In this document: positions 33,873 to 46,171 of the stretch, piece after piece | Numbering within the stretch: position 1 is the first letter of the stretch | How the letters are laid out: the number at the start of each line of letters is the position of its first letter | From: Enoplosus armatus | Lineage: Eukaryota; Chordata; Actinopteri; Centrarchiformes; Enoplosidae | NCBI RefSeq assembly: GCF_043641665.1 | Contig: NC_092193.1 | Coordinates: 699,501-763,500, forward strand | Direction of reading: 5' to 3' | DNA: 64,000 nucleotides | Notes under the pieces: model-generated | Seen by the model: the letters and a program-made list of their open reading frames with translations, nothing else | Database searches by the model: none | What the model was told of the DNA's origin: nothing | Translations under genes and position numbers: made by a program

Positions 33873-34844
33873 CTGAAGCGGTAACGTTAGCTATGACTAC
33901 GTGTGTCACCTTGGCGGTAAAACAACCTTTAACTCTTTCCAGACTAAAATGCGCTGAAAAGCTGAGACGTCAAAGCCGAAAATGTCCAAATCCATGTGTT
34001 TCTTGATGGCAGACGTTACAACATGTCCCCACAAACGGTCAACTTTCCAAATCTCATATTCGGCAACTTTTAACCACTTCTCGGTAACTGTCCAACAATA
34101 CGTTTCTTCCTCGGCTCGAGCTCTGCGGTGCGCTCGCGACGCGTTCAGTTGTGATTGAATCAGCCAATCACGTCACAGCCCTCACGTCACATTACTAATG
34201 TTCATAGTTATGTATATATTCAGTATATGTGACTAATTGTAGTGAATAGTGTTTAAAAACTACATGATTCCTGAGTTACTTTAATTGCTTCTCTCTCCAA
34301 CACCTTTACAAGACGCTTTATCTCATGGGGTACTTAATTCTACGGTAGTATTTATTTATTTGTTTTAAATTTAATTTTATTATTTGGTTATTTCTGTTTC
34401 TGGCAGTCATATTAGGCCTACTCAATTATATTGTAATCATCTAATGACATGCTCTGCGGTGCACAAAAATTATATTATTAATTCAAGAATTTATTATAAT
34501 TTGTATTATTAGTATAATTGTTGTTGTGGTATGTTGCCATCATTAAAGTTACTTTTTCCCCTAATCTTTTTCCTTAATTTGAATTTAAAGTTTATTACAT
34601 TTTCCAAGGTTCAAAAGAAATAAATCTAAGTATGAACAATAATTTAGAATGCCCTGTACATGCATTAGAGAATCAGTTTGTTGTTCAGTGTTCTTTTCTT
34701 TTTTTGCACTTTTCATTCACGTATTCATAAATCTTGTTGTAAAATAGACATTTTAATTGTCAAACAAAATTGTCTGTGCACACCATATGTAATTTATTTT
34801 CTCTGTAAAATGTATTAGTTTAATAATCCCAATAATTAATCCCA
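33873..34844. other. AT-rich spacer
   Basis: Bases 33900-34160 continue the composite repeat, with a CpG-rich patch at 34110-34145 (GGCTCGAGCTCTGCGGTGCG). The remainder is AT-rich with no gene seen. Confidence 0.45.
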
Positions 34845-35520
34845 TAGCGGGGAAATTTACAAGTCACAAAGCAAAGACAGAAAGGTGCAGAAACACACAG
34901 CAGACAAAAACCAGAAGTATTTTTTAATAAAACAATATACATATAATAAATACAGATATAAATATTGGGAACAAAGTAAATATATACACGGAAAATGTAA
35001 AATATGTACAGATGTGCAGATTTATGTACAGAATTTTATAGTGCTATTAAAAAGTCTTATAGCCGTAGGAATGAACGACCTGCGGTAGCGCTCCTTCTTA
35101 CACCGTGGGTGTAGCAGTCTGCTGCTGAAGGAGCTGCTCAGGGCCCCCACAGTCTCGTGCAGGGGGTGAGAGGTGTTGTCCGTGATGGATGTCAGCTTGG
35201 CTAACATCCTCCTCTCCCCCACCTCCTCGATGGAGTCCAGCAGACAGTCCAGAACAGAGCCAGCTCGCCTAATCAGTCTATAAGTCTATTGCTAATCTGT
35301 CTTTGCTGCTGTGACTTGTAAATTTCCCCGCTGTGGGATTAATAAAGTCTAAGTCTAAAGTCTATTGAGCCTCCTCCTGTCCCTGCCCGTGCTGCCCCCC
35401 CAGCAGATCACAGCATAGAAGATAGCCGAAGCTGCCACAGTGTCATGAAAAGTCCGGATCAGTTTCCTGCACACACCGAAGATGTTTCTTATAAACATTT
35501 TCACAGAATTGTGGAAAGGT
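34845..35520 (-). mobile_element. LINE fragment with a nested LINE tail
   Basis: The minus strand encodes the C-terminal end of an L2/CR1-like reverse transcriptase (GERRMLAKLTSITDNTSHPL, 35222-35022), with a 3' end in the CGGGGAAATTTACAAGTC tail at 34845-34880. Upstream coding sequence reaches about 35500. It is interrupted at about 35277-35362 by a separate, plus-strand tail of the same family (GACTTGTAAATTTCCCCGC, then AATAAAGTCTAAGTC), flanked by AGTCTATT on both sides. Confidence 0.8.
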
Positions 35521-37412
35521 AAATTACAGGTAAATGGATTTTATGTGTATTTTCTTTCTGTAACTGGAACCTGAAACACTTGCACACTTGATCACTTGCA
35601 GTAAGTGTTGTTATGGCATAATATTTTTAGACTGACCTACAGGATATCCCATTTAGTGTGAATATCAGGAGACAGAAATACGAAATATTTGATAGTAATT
35701 GTTTGTTATTTACTGTTTATTTGGATCTCTGTCAATTGTTACCTTGGCAACAACACCTTTTCCTGAGGTCCATATTAAAATATACAGTAAATGCACAGCA
35801 GTATATATTTAATTAACACATGTTCACAGTTACATTACAGTACTACAGTATATCACCACTACACCCAACACAATATTAATATTCAGAACTGATGACCTGA
35901 GCAGCTCATTCATGGGTTGTACTTTTGCATCTTCTGCATCCAAAAGGGAACAAAAACAAAGAGTCCATTCAGGACTTGTTGATTCGTGTGTCACACTTCC
36001 AGAGAAAAGCCACAAGGTGGTGCTAGTGCCATATCAAACATGAAGCCTGCAGTACACCGCCTTCAGGTCACATGACTCCACATTACAGAGCAGGACACAA
36101 CATCAACAAACTGCTGCAGGTGGACTGTACGGGCTCATACTGCTAATTTATCTTCACTGGAAAACAGTAGAACACAAGAAGAAGGACGACGCAAAGCTGA
36201 GGCTGGACCACCAGCCAGCCCCGGGACCCAGCTTTATTACCTGAACTTCAGGCCCGGTGTGTTAAATCAAACTCATACACAGCAAATCTGGGGCCAATAT
36301 ACAAAAACTGTTCACATTTCAAAGAGAATGAGGGAAAAGTGAGGGGTCAATAGAGCGGCGTAGCAGCCATTTCCTTCCCCAGCGGTCGGCCTGTGGGAGG
36401 TTAATCAAGTCACGGTAGACGTTCAACAAAGTTGTGAAATTTTAATTGTTCTATTAGTGAAAACAAAATACAAAAATTGAGACAGAAAAAACACATAATG
36501 TCTTAGAATGGCAGCTATTTGGTTGCGGCAAGAGTGTCAAACTTGGAACATGTGGCTGATTTAAAGTCTAAATATATTTCTGAACTCTGACGTGCTCACT
36601 TTAGGGACCACTGGTGGATTCAGGGATGGATGCCCCTGTGGGAGATAAAAGATGATGCAGTGCCATATAGGCTGCCCTACATACAGTAAGTTGGCCTCGA
36701 CGTGCCTCTAAGTGGTTACATAGTTAAGAATCGTTCTCTGTGTGTTTTTATTACAGAGGTGTTGTTGTAATACTTTAAATCATTTAAATTATTTTCTGTC
36801 ACTCAACAAAACCAACCATCATCTGAGTGAAACCTACTAATGCTCATCCACATTCCTGTTTCAGCAAACAAATCAAAACAAGATCCTTCCCACATCACAT
36901 GGTAGAAATGATCTGCTTCATTCAGCACTTGTAGATTTGAGGGTAACAGTTCATGAGAAAGCCTCAGGATGACGCTGGTGTCACACCGAAAAACAAACAG
37001 AGAGCTTTCAGTACACCACCTACAGGACACATGACTCCTGTTAGCATGTAAGCCTGAGCTAACAGCAGAAAACAGACTGTACGGCCTCTGTCAAGTAGTT
37101 ATATAACAAAAACTTTCTTTCTTTATGAACCCCATCAGTGATTAAATGTTTAGAATTAAATTTCTATCTCAATAGACAACAAAATAAACCCAGTAAACCA
37201 GTAAAATACTATATAAATTTATACCATGAGGTCTATAAACACCATGTGATGATCGACAATGTAATACTGAACACATGTAAATGCCACTCAGTGTAGAAAG
37301 TCCAAATATGAATATTACATGACAATAAAAATCAATAAATAAAACTCCCCATTCTGACAAACAGAAGTGGGTTTTTTTATTGTTTATTTGTTCCTCTGTT
37401 ATCATTAATTAT
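35521..37412. other. Spacer with a diverged duplicated segment
   Basis: No gene recognised. Two stretches of about 200 bp, ending near 36080 and near 37037, share GTGTCACAC and CAGTACACC-CCT-CAGG-CACATGACTCC, so they are diverged copies. The rest is AT-rich. Confidence 0.45.
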
Positions 37413-37450
37413 ACAGTATATGGCCAAAAGTATGTGGACAGTCCTGATGT
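37413..37450. mobile_element. Solitary Tc1-like terminal repeat
   Basis: TATACAGTATATGGCCAAAAGTATGTGGACA matches the inverted repeat of the element at 40669-41177. No partner end is nearby, so it is a remnant. Confidence 0.6.
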
Positions 37451-39500
37451 CTATACTGTAGATACTACATACTGTAGAATGTAACCTTTCTTATGCCAAT
37501 ATATGTGGCAATATTTGATCCATTTATCACATATGAACAGTATATAATCATGTAATAAATGGTTTGTGACACACTATAATGTAGCTGTAAACAGATCTAA
37601 GGGTTTATTAAAGTATTAGTTAACATCTGTAACTCCTCCTGTGGAGACCCAGAAGTGGAGGCTGCTGGATAAACACATGATGAAAGACAATAATAGTACA
37701 ACACAGCTGTATTAATATCACATTAAGATACCGTGTTACCATATTTATACATATAGATATATTATATATCTATATGTAGTATTAATCTACTATTCTATAT
37801 GTGTATATATTACAGTCACAAAGTTACTGAAGGTTTTGAAACACTTTCAGCTGCAGGTTTTTTCCACCACGTGTTGGAAATATTCTGAGGTGGTGTTTTT
37901 CTTCTTCTGTGTCTGCTGACGGATGTTTGTCAGATTCTGACCTCAAAGCTTCTCGCTGCTGCAGCCTCGTTTCTTCTTCTTTTTTAACCTCATTCTGCTG
38001 CTCACTTCCTGTCGGCAGCGAAGCTACAAAACCAACAAACAAACAAACAAATGATGCTCCATCACCGTTAAGAACTGATACAGAGTCATGAGGTTCGTGT
38101 CACAGCAGGTCACGCAGGGTTAAATTCTACCTTCATCATCAACATGGTGATGATGATGATTCTGATTTTTATGTTTCTAGAGGACTGTAACAGACAACCA
38201 GAGAGTGATGTCATATTGGACAAACACATAAATGATGTACAGTGATAAACACTGTGTGATGATGTAATAATGTAATAAAGTCTGATGTCACAGTGGACAA
38301 ATAAAAAAAGGGGCTGCATTGCCAACTGGCCCTAAACTGCCAGGGGCCCTAAAAGCCACAGGTACAATACCAACTTGTTCCCACATGATTATGTATTTTA
38401 GTGGCCCCGTCTCATAGACGGGCCCTGAGTCAAAACCTAGCTCTTACACCTTATTGTTTTAGTGTACAGTGTGCTCACATGGTGTATTTTACTAAATAAA
38501 GTTTCATCAAGCTAACATACAGAAAACCTGGGGCAGGTAGTACTCCACTCTACTCTGGTGGGTTTCTGGGTCTCTGAAAAATATAATGAAGCTGCCATCT
38601 TTACTGTATTTCATGCATCATACCTGATCTGTCGATCAGGCCTTCACAGGAAGCAACAACACAGTGTTTCGGGTTTCCAAACTTGATGGAGGTGACAAAT
38701 TAGGCCCAACCTGATACAACAGCGTTTTTAAATATCTTCTGTATGTCATATGCATCATCTCTAACTTCCCAACAAGTACAGAGCACACAGCAGACTAAAC
38801 ATGGCAGCTCCATTATCTCACAGGCTTTCTGTGTTAGTCCACATTAATTTGATTAAACACAACTTAATTTACGAACATGTGAGCAGAAATAATAAAGGTC
38901 CGAAAACCACTTTTACAGTGGTGGAAACTAACTAAATAAATGTACACAAGCACTGTACTTAAGAACTATTTTAAAGTACTTGTACTTTACATGAATACTT
39001 CAATTTAATCCTACTTTGTACTTTTTACTTCACTGTCTGTTGTCTGACATCTAAACTTAAAAACATTTCATATAGAAGAAACATCTGATCAACTTATTAA
39101 AGATCAAATGACTCAACATGAAGTATGTGAAACCAGCTGTTTACACACGAAAGCTCCAATTATCTAACGTTGTAATATAAACTGTCTACAAGTGGCCATT
39201 CTGCCACTTCTCTTTTTTCTATCTATCGCCTACTTCTGGAAAGGCTTAGGAAAGGGCCAATTAAACACTTAAAGTGATTTTTACTTAATTTTCCCTTCAG
39301 TAATGGTTTATCTTATCTTTTAGTGTCTTATATTGTTTTATTTTTGTTTGCATTTAAAGAAAAACCTCAAAAGTGTCTTATTTCATTCTTATAGAAAGTG
39401 TCACTGTAAGAAGAATATGAAATATTATGAACATGAATACTGAATGAACAGAGGAGCCTGCTTGTAATTAGTGCAACATCAGAACAATATGACTGTTAAA
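37451..39500. other. Spacer without supported genes
   Basis: AT-rich, with small poorly supported open frames. The best is on the minus strand at about 38020-37827, a charged frame (EVKKEEETRLQQREALRSE) that follows an acceptor-like TTGGTTTTGTAG but has no recognised relatives. Bases 37740-37800 are an ATATAG-rich imperfect palindrome. Confidence 0.4.
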
Positions 39501-39739
39501 AGTTCAAGAATGAAATACAAAGCTGAATGGCACGGAGATGGAAAGAAAATGGAACAAAGTAAAATGCATAGAAGATTTGGGGGCCTGGTGGCGGCCCCCG
39601 CCAGCCCCCGAGCAGCTGTTTGTCCACCTGGTAGACCTGACCAGTGTGGTAAGAACAGTGTGACCTGCTGCACTCACGCTTTATATTATTCAGGCGTCTG
39701 ATCTGTTTTCTCACACTGATTCTGAGGCCACACCTGATG

Positions 39740-39910
39740 ATGCGTCTTCACCTCAGCACCACCTGACCTCGATTTCCCCGCCCACACACACACACACACA
39801 TCCTGTCCCAGCAGGCTTTGAGGCAGAAACCGCTGCCGCCTTCGTCTCTGACACAGGCATCTTCGCGCAGCTCGTCTTCATCGAGCGACCACATCCTGTG
39901 GAAACAGTGA
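39740..39910 (-). promoter_or_regulatory. Candidate TRA enhancer
   Basis: About 6.3 kb 3' of the last TRAC exon, in a GC-richer patch within AT-rich repeats. It contains, in plus-strand order, a CRE-like TGACCTCG (39764-39771), a TCF/LEF core CTTTGA (39816-39821), a RUNX-type AACCGC (39828-39833), and a composite ACCACATCCTGTGGAA (39888-39903) in which RUNX (ACCACA) and ETS (CATCCT) sites abut. The mammalian TRA enhancer lies 3' of TRAC and combines CRE, TCF/LEF, RUNX and ETS sites. Here the spacing is looser and the CRE imperfect. This is inference only. Confidence 0.3.
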
Positions 39911-40668
39911 GGCAGAAGATTTTCCTGCAACAGCAGCAGCCAATCAGGTCGCAGATACAAACTCCTCCACAGAATGACAAACAATTATTTACATTGTTAA
40001 AAAATACAACAATGTTTACAGAGTAATAAACCAAGTTTCTCTCCCTCAGCGCTTCTGTTGATATTCATTCATTTATTTCAGCTTATTAATGATCTTAAAT
40101 GCTTGACGCTTGGATTACGCCCCCATGTGTGACCTTTGACCTTCTTTGTATTCAGTCTAAATGTTGACTACACACAGAAACTTTAATCTGCAGTCTGTGT
40201 GAACGCTGATGATGATTTCATTCAGACCGACCATCCCTCAGAGCACAATATTATGTTAAAAGAAGCACATGTCACCCTGTCAGCTGAGTTCAGTGAAGTT
40301 AGATTTATGTTGCCCAACAGACACCTGAACACATAAAGTCTGAATGTTTAAAACGTTTCACTTTAATAGAATATTAAAGGGTGTTAAAGGGTCATTGTAG
40401 GTCTAATAACTTCATGAGAGTGAGATCATCACTGGCTCCAGGCTCACTGTATCTCAGCTCCTTTGTATATATTGAAGATTTGGGGGCTTTCAAACTCAGC
40501 ACTGCCTGACTTCCCTGCACAGCTCATATTTGATGTTTTCTGTTATTCTGTGATTTTTCTGTGAATATATTTTTTACATTCAAACATTTTCCATTTTCAT
40601 TGAACCCTGGCTGCTCAGCAACTCTCAGATTGGAGGTTTCCTCTCCACTGAGGCCTGGTTTATGCAGA
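39911..40668. other. Spacer
   Basis: No gene or named repeat recognised. Confidence 0.4.
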
Positions 40669-41177
40669 TACACCACATGGCCAAAAGAATGTGGACAGTT
40701 GACCATATGTGTAACATGTGATGGTGACTCCATGTTCAGTACTGTGCTGCTCCAACAGCCTCCACTCTACTGGTCTCAGTCTTTCCTCCAGATGTTGAAC
40801 CAGCTGCAGGGATTTGCTCCCATTCAGACACCAGAGCATCAGTGAGGTCCAGGTCTGATGTTGGTGATCAGGTCTGGCTCACAGACAGTGTTCCAGGTCA
40901 TCCCAAAGGTATTGGATGGGGTCGAGGTCAGGGCTCTGTGTAGACCGGTCGAGTTCTTCAGCAGCAAACTGGGAAATCCATTCCTGTATGGAGCTGCTCT
41001 GTTTCATGTTGAAACAGGAAAGACACAAAGAAGAACACTGTTGTCTAACATATCATCGTATGCTGCGGCATTAACATTTAACTTTATTGGAACTAAGAGG
41101 CCCAAACCAGGACAATCAGGCCCAGACCAGAAGTACAGTAGACTGGGCTGTCCACATACTTTTGGCCATATAGTGTA
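40669..41177 (-). mobile_element. Nonautonomous Tc1-like element
   Basis: Terminal inverted repeats are TACACCACATGGCCAAAAG at the left and, reversed, TACACTATATGGCCAAAAG at the right, each starting at a TA. The interior keeps a decayed Tc1 transposase C-terminus on the minus strand (the region opposite CCAAAGGTATTGGATGGGG, corresponding to NPIQ-LWDD). About 500 bp long, so most of the transposase is gone. Confidence 0.82.
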
Positions 41178-41320
41178 GTAAGTGTGGTTCAGCAGCTTTA
41201 GATAATTTTACTTTTGATGTGATGTTTTCGTTCAAACAAGAAGAATAAACAAGAGTTTAAATGCAGCAGATCGCAGATCTGATTCATTTCACAGATGAAA
41301 CTAATGATTATTACTGGTCT

Positions 41321-41352
<32 letters not shown>

Positions 41353-42143
41353 CGGTCTGTGCATCACAACATGAGATGTTTCAGTTCATTTAGTGAGAAA
41401 ACACTTATTAACAGGCCTTTCTTAATTACACCTGTTATCATCACTGTTATGTATATTTACAGTAAAACTAAATCATCACACATCAAACTGGATTTATTGT
41501 CATCTGTATGAATGTGTGATGAGATGTGGACATATGAGCTTCACCTTCACACAAACTGAATATCAGATTTACACTCTGACACCACAAGTCACCGGGATGA
41601 TGACCATGGACGCTGACTGAGAGCTCCCAGGTCATTTGGAGCATTACTGTCTTGGGACAGAACTCGTATTCAAATCAATTACTCAAGTAAAAGTAGTAAT
41701 ACCACAATATAAAAATACAGAAGTATTCGCAACAAAATGTACTTCAAGAGTAAAGTATTCATACTGCTCTATAGTACTGTAATACTCCATACTATCGTCT
41801 TATTGATGTGTTACTATGTAGGAAGTACTTTAATGTTGTTGTATGTCGAGATGCAGCTAATTTGAACTACTAATACTTTTAGTAGTTTTATCTGGATCAT
41901 ATTTTATAAACTGATCATATGTTTTGTTTGTAAAATTTTAATCTGAAAAAGAACTAGTTACTATGAATAAATGTAGTGAAGTAAAAAGCCTCTGAGATGT
42001 AGTGGAGTGGAAGTATAAAGTACAGACAGAAAGCAGACTTTTACTCTGTGTTCTGACTTTCTGGAGTAGCAGAGACTCAGCCGTCGTAACTGATTCCTGC
42101 TCCTCATCCTGGTCTCAACGTTGACCTCTGTAGTGTGTACATG

Positions 42144-42176
<33 letters not shown>

Positions 42177-42361
42177 TGTGTGTGTGTGTGTGTGCAGGTG
42201 CCTGAAATAGAAATGTGATGATAATATTCAGCACAAAGTATTTGAATACAAGAGTTTCTGTTTCATAAATCACAAATCAATCATAATTTTTAAAAATATT
42301 AAGATGAACACACACTAAGACTGAGCCAGTGGAAAACAGGTGGAGTGGAAGTATTTGTGGA

Positions 42362-42401
<40 letters not shown>

Positions 42402-43330
42402 CTGTGAGTTACACTCTGTGGTTTTCACTGTTTCCATTCAGTCTGCTCTTGTAACACATTCAGTGATCAGACCAACATGTTTAGGATCCATTTCCTCACA
42501 TCTGATGCTGAATTACTGCGTTTGTAACTGTGAACCACTGAAGTTCATCGTTGCGGCCTTCCAGCCTCCACATCTCATACCGATCAGCGTCGTCAGAATG
42601 AAGAGAGGGGACATCTATGACGAACAGTCGTCTCGAGAAGATGATTGAATTCTCTTTTATTTCCTGTTTGGGTTGATGTTGATGTTACTGACTTTCATTA
42701 TCAATAAGTCAAAACTGTAACTTTTATTAAAGATTCAGTCTTAAACTCCTGCACATTTTAAGTTACAGGACTTAAAATACAGGACTCACTCACTCACAAC
42801 ACTGACCGCTGAATGAGTATTAATCTTACAAGTACACTGTCACTGGAATCACATATAATCCGAGGGAGATTGATTGATGACATTTGGGTTTAAACCCCTA
42901 ATAGTCCTGTGGGGAGAAACAATAGAGACAAATTTCCCTACTTGATAAAAAACGAGTCGAGGACTTGACCTAAAAAAGCAATGAGGGATTTCAGAGCACA
43001 CTAAAAACCACTGTGTTGATGTGTAAACGGCTTGTGTCTCAGCTCAAACTAGTCACCTTCTGCACAACACATTAAAAGCTGTTGGCAGGAATGTTTCTGC
43101 ACAGGAGGAAAAAAAGCACAAGACACGTTTACTTTATTAATATTCAACTGAAACCACCATCTGTCCCCGAACCCTGAAGTGTTTTTGTTCCCTGAACGTG
43201 AATACGTAGGACTCAGGATGTGAACTCTGGTCTCAGAGTCCTGCACTTCGTCCACCCTGACCACCTTCCTACGACTTCATCCACTTCCAACAACACTGAG
43301 AACAATTCGGGCAGTCTGTACGACCTAATG
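41178..43330. other. Spacer with microsatellites
   Basis: No gene recognised. It holds a run of 27 G at 41321-41347, a TG repeat at about 42149-42194 and a CA repeat at about 42363-42400. A frame ending MKRGDIYDEQSSREDD (stop near 42648) runs out of the CA repeat and has no recognised family. Confidence 0.5.
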
Positions 43331-43490
43331 TGGCAAAACAAAACAGTAATACATAAACTATTCTTTCCCAGTTTGCTGTGGAAGAACTTGACTGGTCTGC
43401 AGAGAGTCCTGACCTCAACCCCATCCAACACCTTTGGGATGACCTGGAACGCCGACTGAGAGCCAGACCTGATCACCACCATGATGTGTA
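43331..43490 (+). mobile_element. Tc1-like transposase fragment
   Basis: The plus strand encodes SPDLNPIQHLWDDLERRL, the terminal glutamate-region motif of Tc1 transposases, with no terminal repeats nearby. It is the same family as 40669-41177. Confidence 0.8.
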
Positions 43491-43581
43491 TTTCTACATG
43501 CAATATTTATTGTTCGGATTAAAATGTCCTCACTTTCAAGGGCTAAACTCAAATTGGTCCTCACAAAGACAGAAGTGTAAG

Positions 43582-43622
<41 letters not shown>

Positions 43623-45829
43623 TTATCTCTGCACTGCTGGTGTTTTTTGTGCAGCAGAACAAACAGGAAACCACAGAGAGAATCGCAGCTCGATCCAGTT
43701 TGAGCTGCTCTGCTGATCACAAACACTGATTACTGTCCTGTTTTATTAACCTTCACATTTAACATCTACAGCAGGAGGCAGAGGGACAGCTGCTCAACAC
43801 GACAACTCGAGAACAACCAAAGTCATTTAAATACAGCAAACAATCCGGCTGTGAAGTTTCTTTTCCATCCAACAGTTGAGATCCATAAACCTGACAACCT
43901 GCCTACATGTTGAAGGAAACTATTCAAATATGGAAAGTGGGAACTCTCTGATCATTTGTCAGTACATAAAGAAATAGCATGACTTTACGTAACAGTTTGT
44001 GTATAAGTGACAGTGTGCAGGCTGTTTAATTTATTAAACAAATACTGACGCCACACAAGCTAAAGGAACAAGTTCATGTGGCTTCAACAAACATTTAAGA
44101 GTGCTTGTTCCAGTCTGACACACTTCATCAGAGGTGAGCATTCATTAACGTTATTAGTTCCACCTGTGTGTTTCCTGGTGTGGAAAAGGCCTCCACAGTG
44201 TGATACTGATCTCATACTGAAATAAAATTAATATGGTTAAACAATGAGATAAATAGTAAAGATGTACAAACTCTCATGAACACTTCTGCAGGACCAACAG
44301 GTGGTTTTCAGTTACACTGCTGCTGCTTTAATGGCTTCACTCTGGTCTGTAAATGCGGCTCTTTCTAGAAGCATTTGTCCTCCTCAGTGTTCCTCACTGC
44401 TGTTCATCGTTTTAATGCAGCGACTGTAGAAGTCACGGCATGAACAGGCACATGTTTAAACCATGATGGATTACACAACCCAAGCTAGTCTGCAATGAAT
44501 GTTTGAAACAGTTTCCTCCTCATCAACAAGCCCGAGACCCCCACTGACACTGAATGATCTGTTGGACTATTTTATTCTTTATACTATGAACTTATGCTCA
44601 TCGTCTTCTTTTCAAACACCGTACAGCTCTTTTCGTTTCAAAAACAGACACATTTGACATATTTTTAATATATTTTCATATTTCTTATTGTGAATGTTTT
44701 TGTTTTATGTTTATGATTCTAGTTTTTTTTCTCTTTCTATGTTTATTGTTATTCACTAAAATACCTTGTATGTGAAAACCTACTTAGCAGTAACTGATTC
44801 TGACCACGGCTGCTTTAAACAGTGGAAACATACTAATACGATGCTGTTAATCATTAACCCACTTCAGTGTGTTTGTGCAGTGACTCAGTTGTTTCCTGTA
44901 AGCCTCCATCAGTTGAAGTCTGCAGGCTTCAGTTTCACACAGCCAGTGTGTTTAATGACACACACTGATATCAGTTTGACTCAGTGTCTCCAACTGAAAC
45001 ACATCAACAGCTCCAGAGAAAAACACTCAGTTTCAGTGTCTGATTTTCTGATCACACGGCATGAAAACCTGATCCAAGTAAAATCTCTGTTTTCATATTC
45101 TGGTTTTTGTCTTTGTCAGCACAACTTCAGTACGGAAACGTCCATATTTAACAGATTCAGCTTCCTTAATATGTGACTGAAGAGTCCATGTGCACAGCAG
45201 CTCGTTCCTGAGCTCTTTAGTTCCAGCAAGAGAAATCTTAAAGGGCCTAAAACACATTTTCAATGAGCTTCTTACTGTGAGTGATGAGGTCCTACATGAA
45301 CATGTTATTCTATCTGGTACTTCTGTGCACCAATCAGGATTCAGCAGCATTTGAATCAGAATTTGATGCCAGTTGATTGGTTGTTTAGTTACCGTTAATC
45401 AAATCTGTCCAAACCTCTCCCACACAGCTTCTGCTTATTTAGTCATGAATGCTTAATGGAATAATTAAGATTTGAAGCCACATTTTAATGTTACAGCACA
45501 GAATTGATGGTTTCCCCGAGCACAAAGTCCAGTGGAGGCTGTTACAGCAGCAGAATCACAGCTTCAAACCAGTGTTGCTGCTTATCATCCGGTCAGTTAA
45601 AAACACACATCACAATGTTAAAGTCCTCTTTGTGTCAAAGTGAAGGGTTACCACTTCAATATGTAAGTAGTATTCAATGAGGTCAGAAGAAAATAAAAAT
45701 ATTGATTGATTCAGCAATTATTATAATTTTTTACAGATCCAGCAGTCTGTGTGACCCCAAAGTAAAGTCAATGTCAACAAAAAAACTATAGTTAAAGCAG
45801 GAATTACCAATAAAAAATAACTCAGTCGT
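43491..45829. other. TRAC 3' spacer
   Basis: A CA repeat lies at about 43585-43620. The rest is AT-rich with no gene or repeat recognised. The frame at 44766-45176 has no family resemblance. Confidence 0.45.
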
Positions 45830-46171
45830 TCAGTCTGTTTCTCCAGTTTTTATTGTAACAACGTCACACAGGAAATATCACACAGGGCAGTTTTTTTAAA
45901 AAGTCTTTTGAGTTTTTTACTGAAAGCAGGACGATCAGTGTGTCCGACTCATCAAAAGCAACAAAAAAACATACTCCAACATAATAAAGATGTATTACAG
46001 GATGCTGAGGATCTGGTGTTTATATGTTATTATACATGATGCAGACATATGAGACAGTGATGAAAGAAGAAATGAAGCTGAGCGATGACTCTGTTTCATG
46101 GAATGGAAAAGAAGGTAGTTCTGCGAATCCGTCATCTTGGAGATTTTCTCTGGTGAAGGTCTGCACAGTTT
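45830..46171 (-). other. TRAC: TRAC exon 4, stop completion and 3' UTR
   Basis: The acceptor TTATCTTGTAG is followed by AAACTG. Exon 3 ends with a lone T, so splicing makes TAA directly after LWISQ. A polyadenylation signal AATAAA lies on the minus strand at 45854-45849. The cleavage point is estimated. The intron from exon 3 is about 1.8 kb. Confidence 0.75.

Noticed and set aside
37824..38042. Charged minus-strand frame with an acceptor-like sequence upstream
   Set aside because: Could be a terminal exon, but no family, no partner exons and no clear polyadenylation context were found.
42340..42648. Plus-strand frame ending MKRGDIYDEQSSREDD
   Set aside because: It starts in a CA microsatellite, and no related protein or exon structure is recognised.
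44766..45176. 136-codon plus-strand frame 3' of TRAC
   Set aside because: Composition is like noncoding DNA, with no domain and no flanking splice signals.
30847..45829. TRDC, D-delta or J-delta segments between the V array and TRAC
   Set aside because: I looked for a second constant domain or joining cores here and saw none. They are expected beyond the right end of the window.
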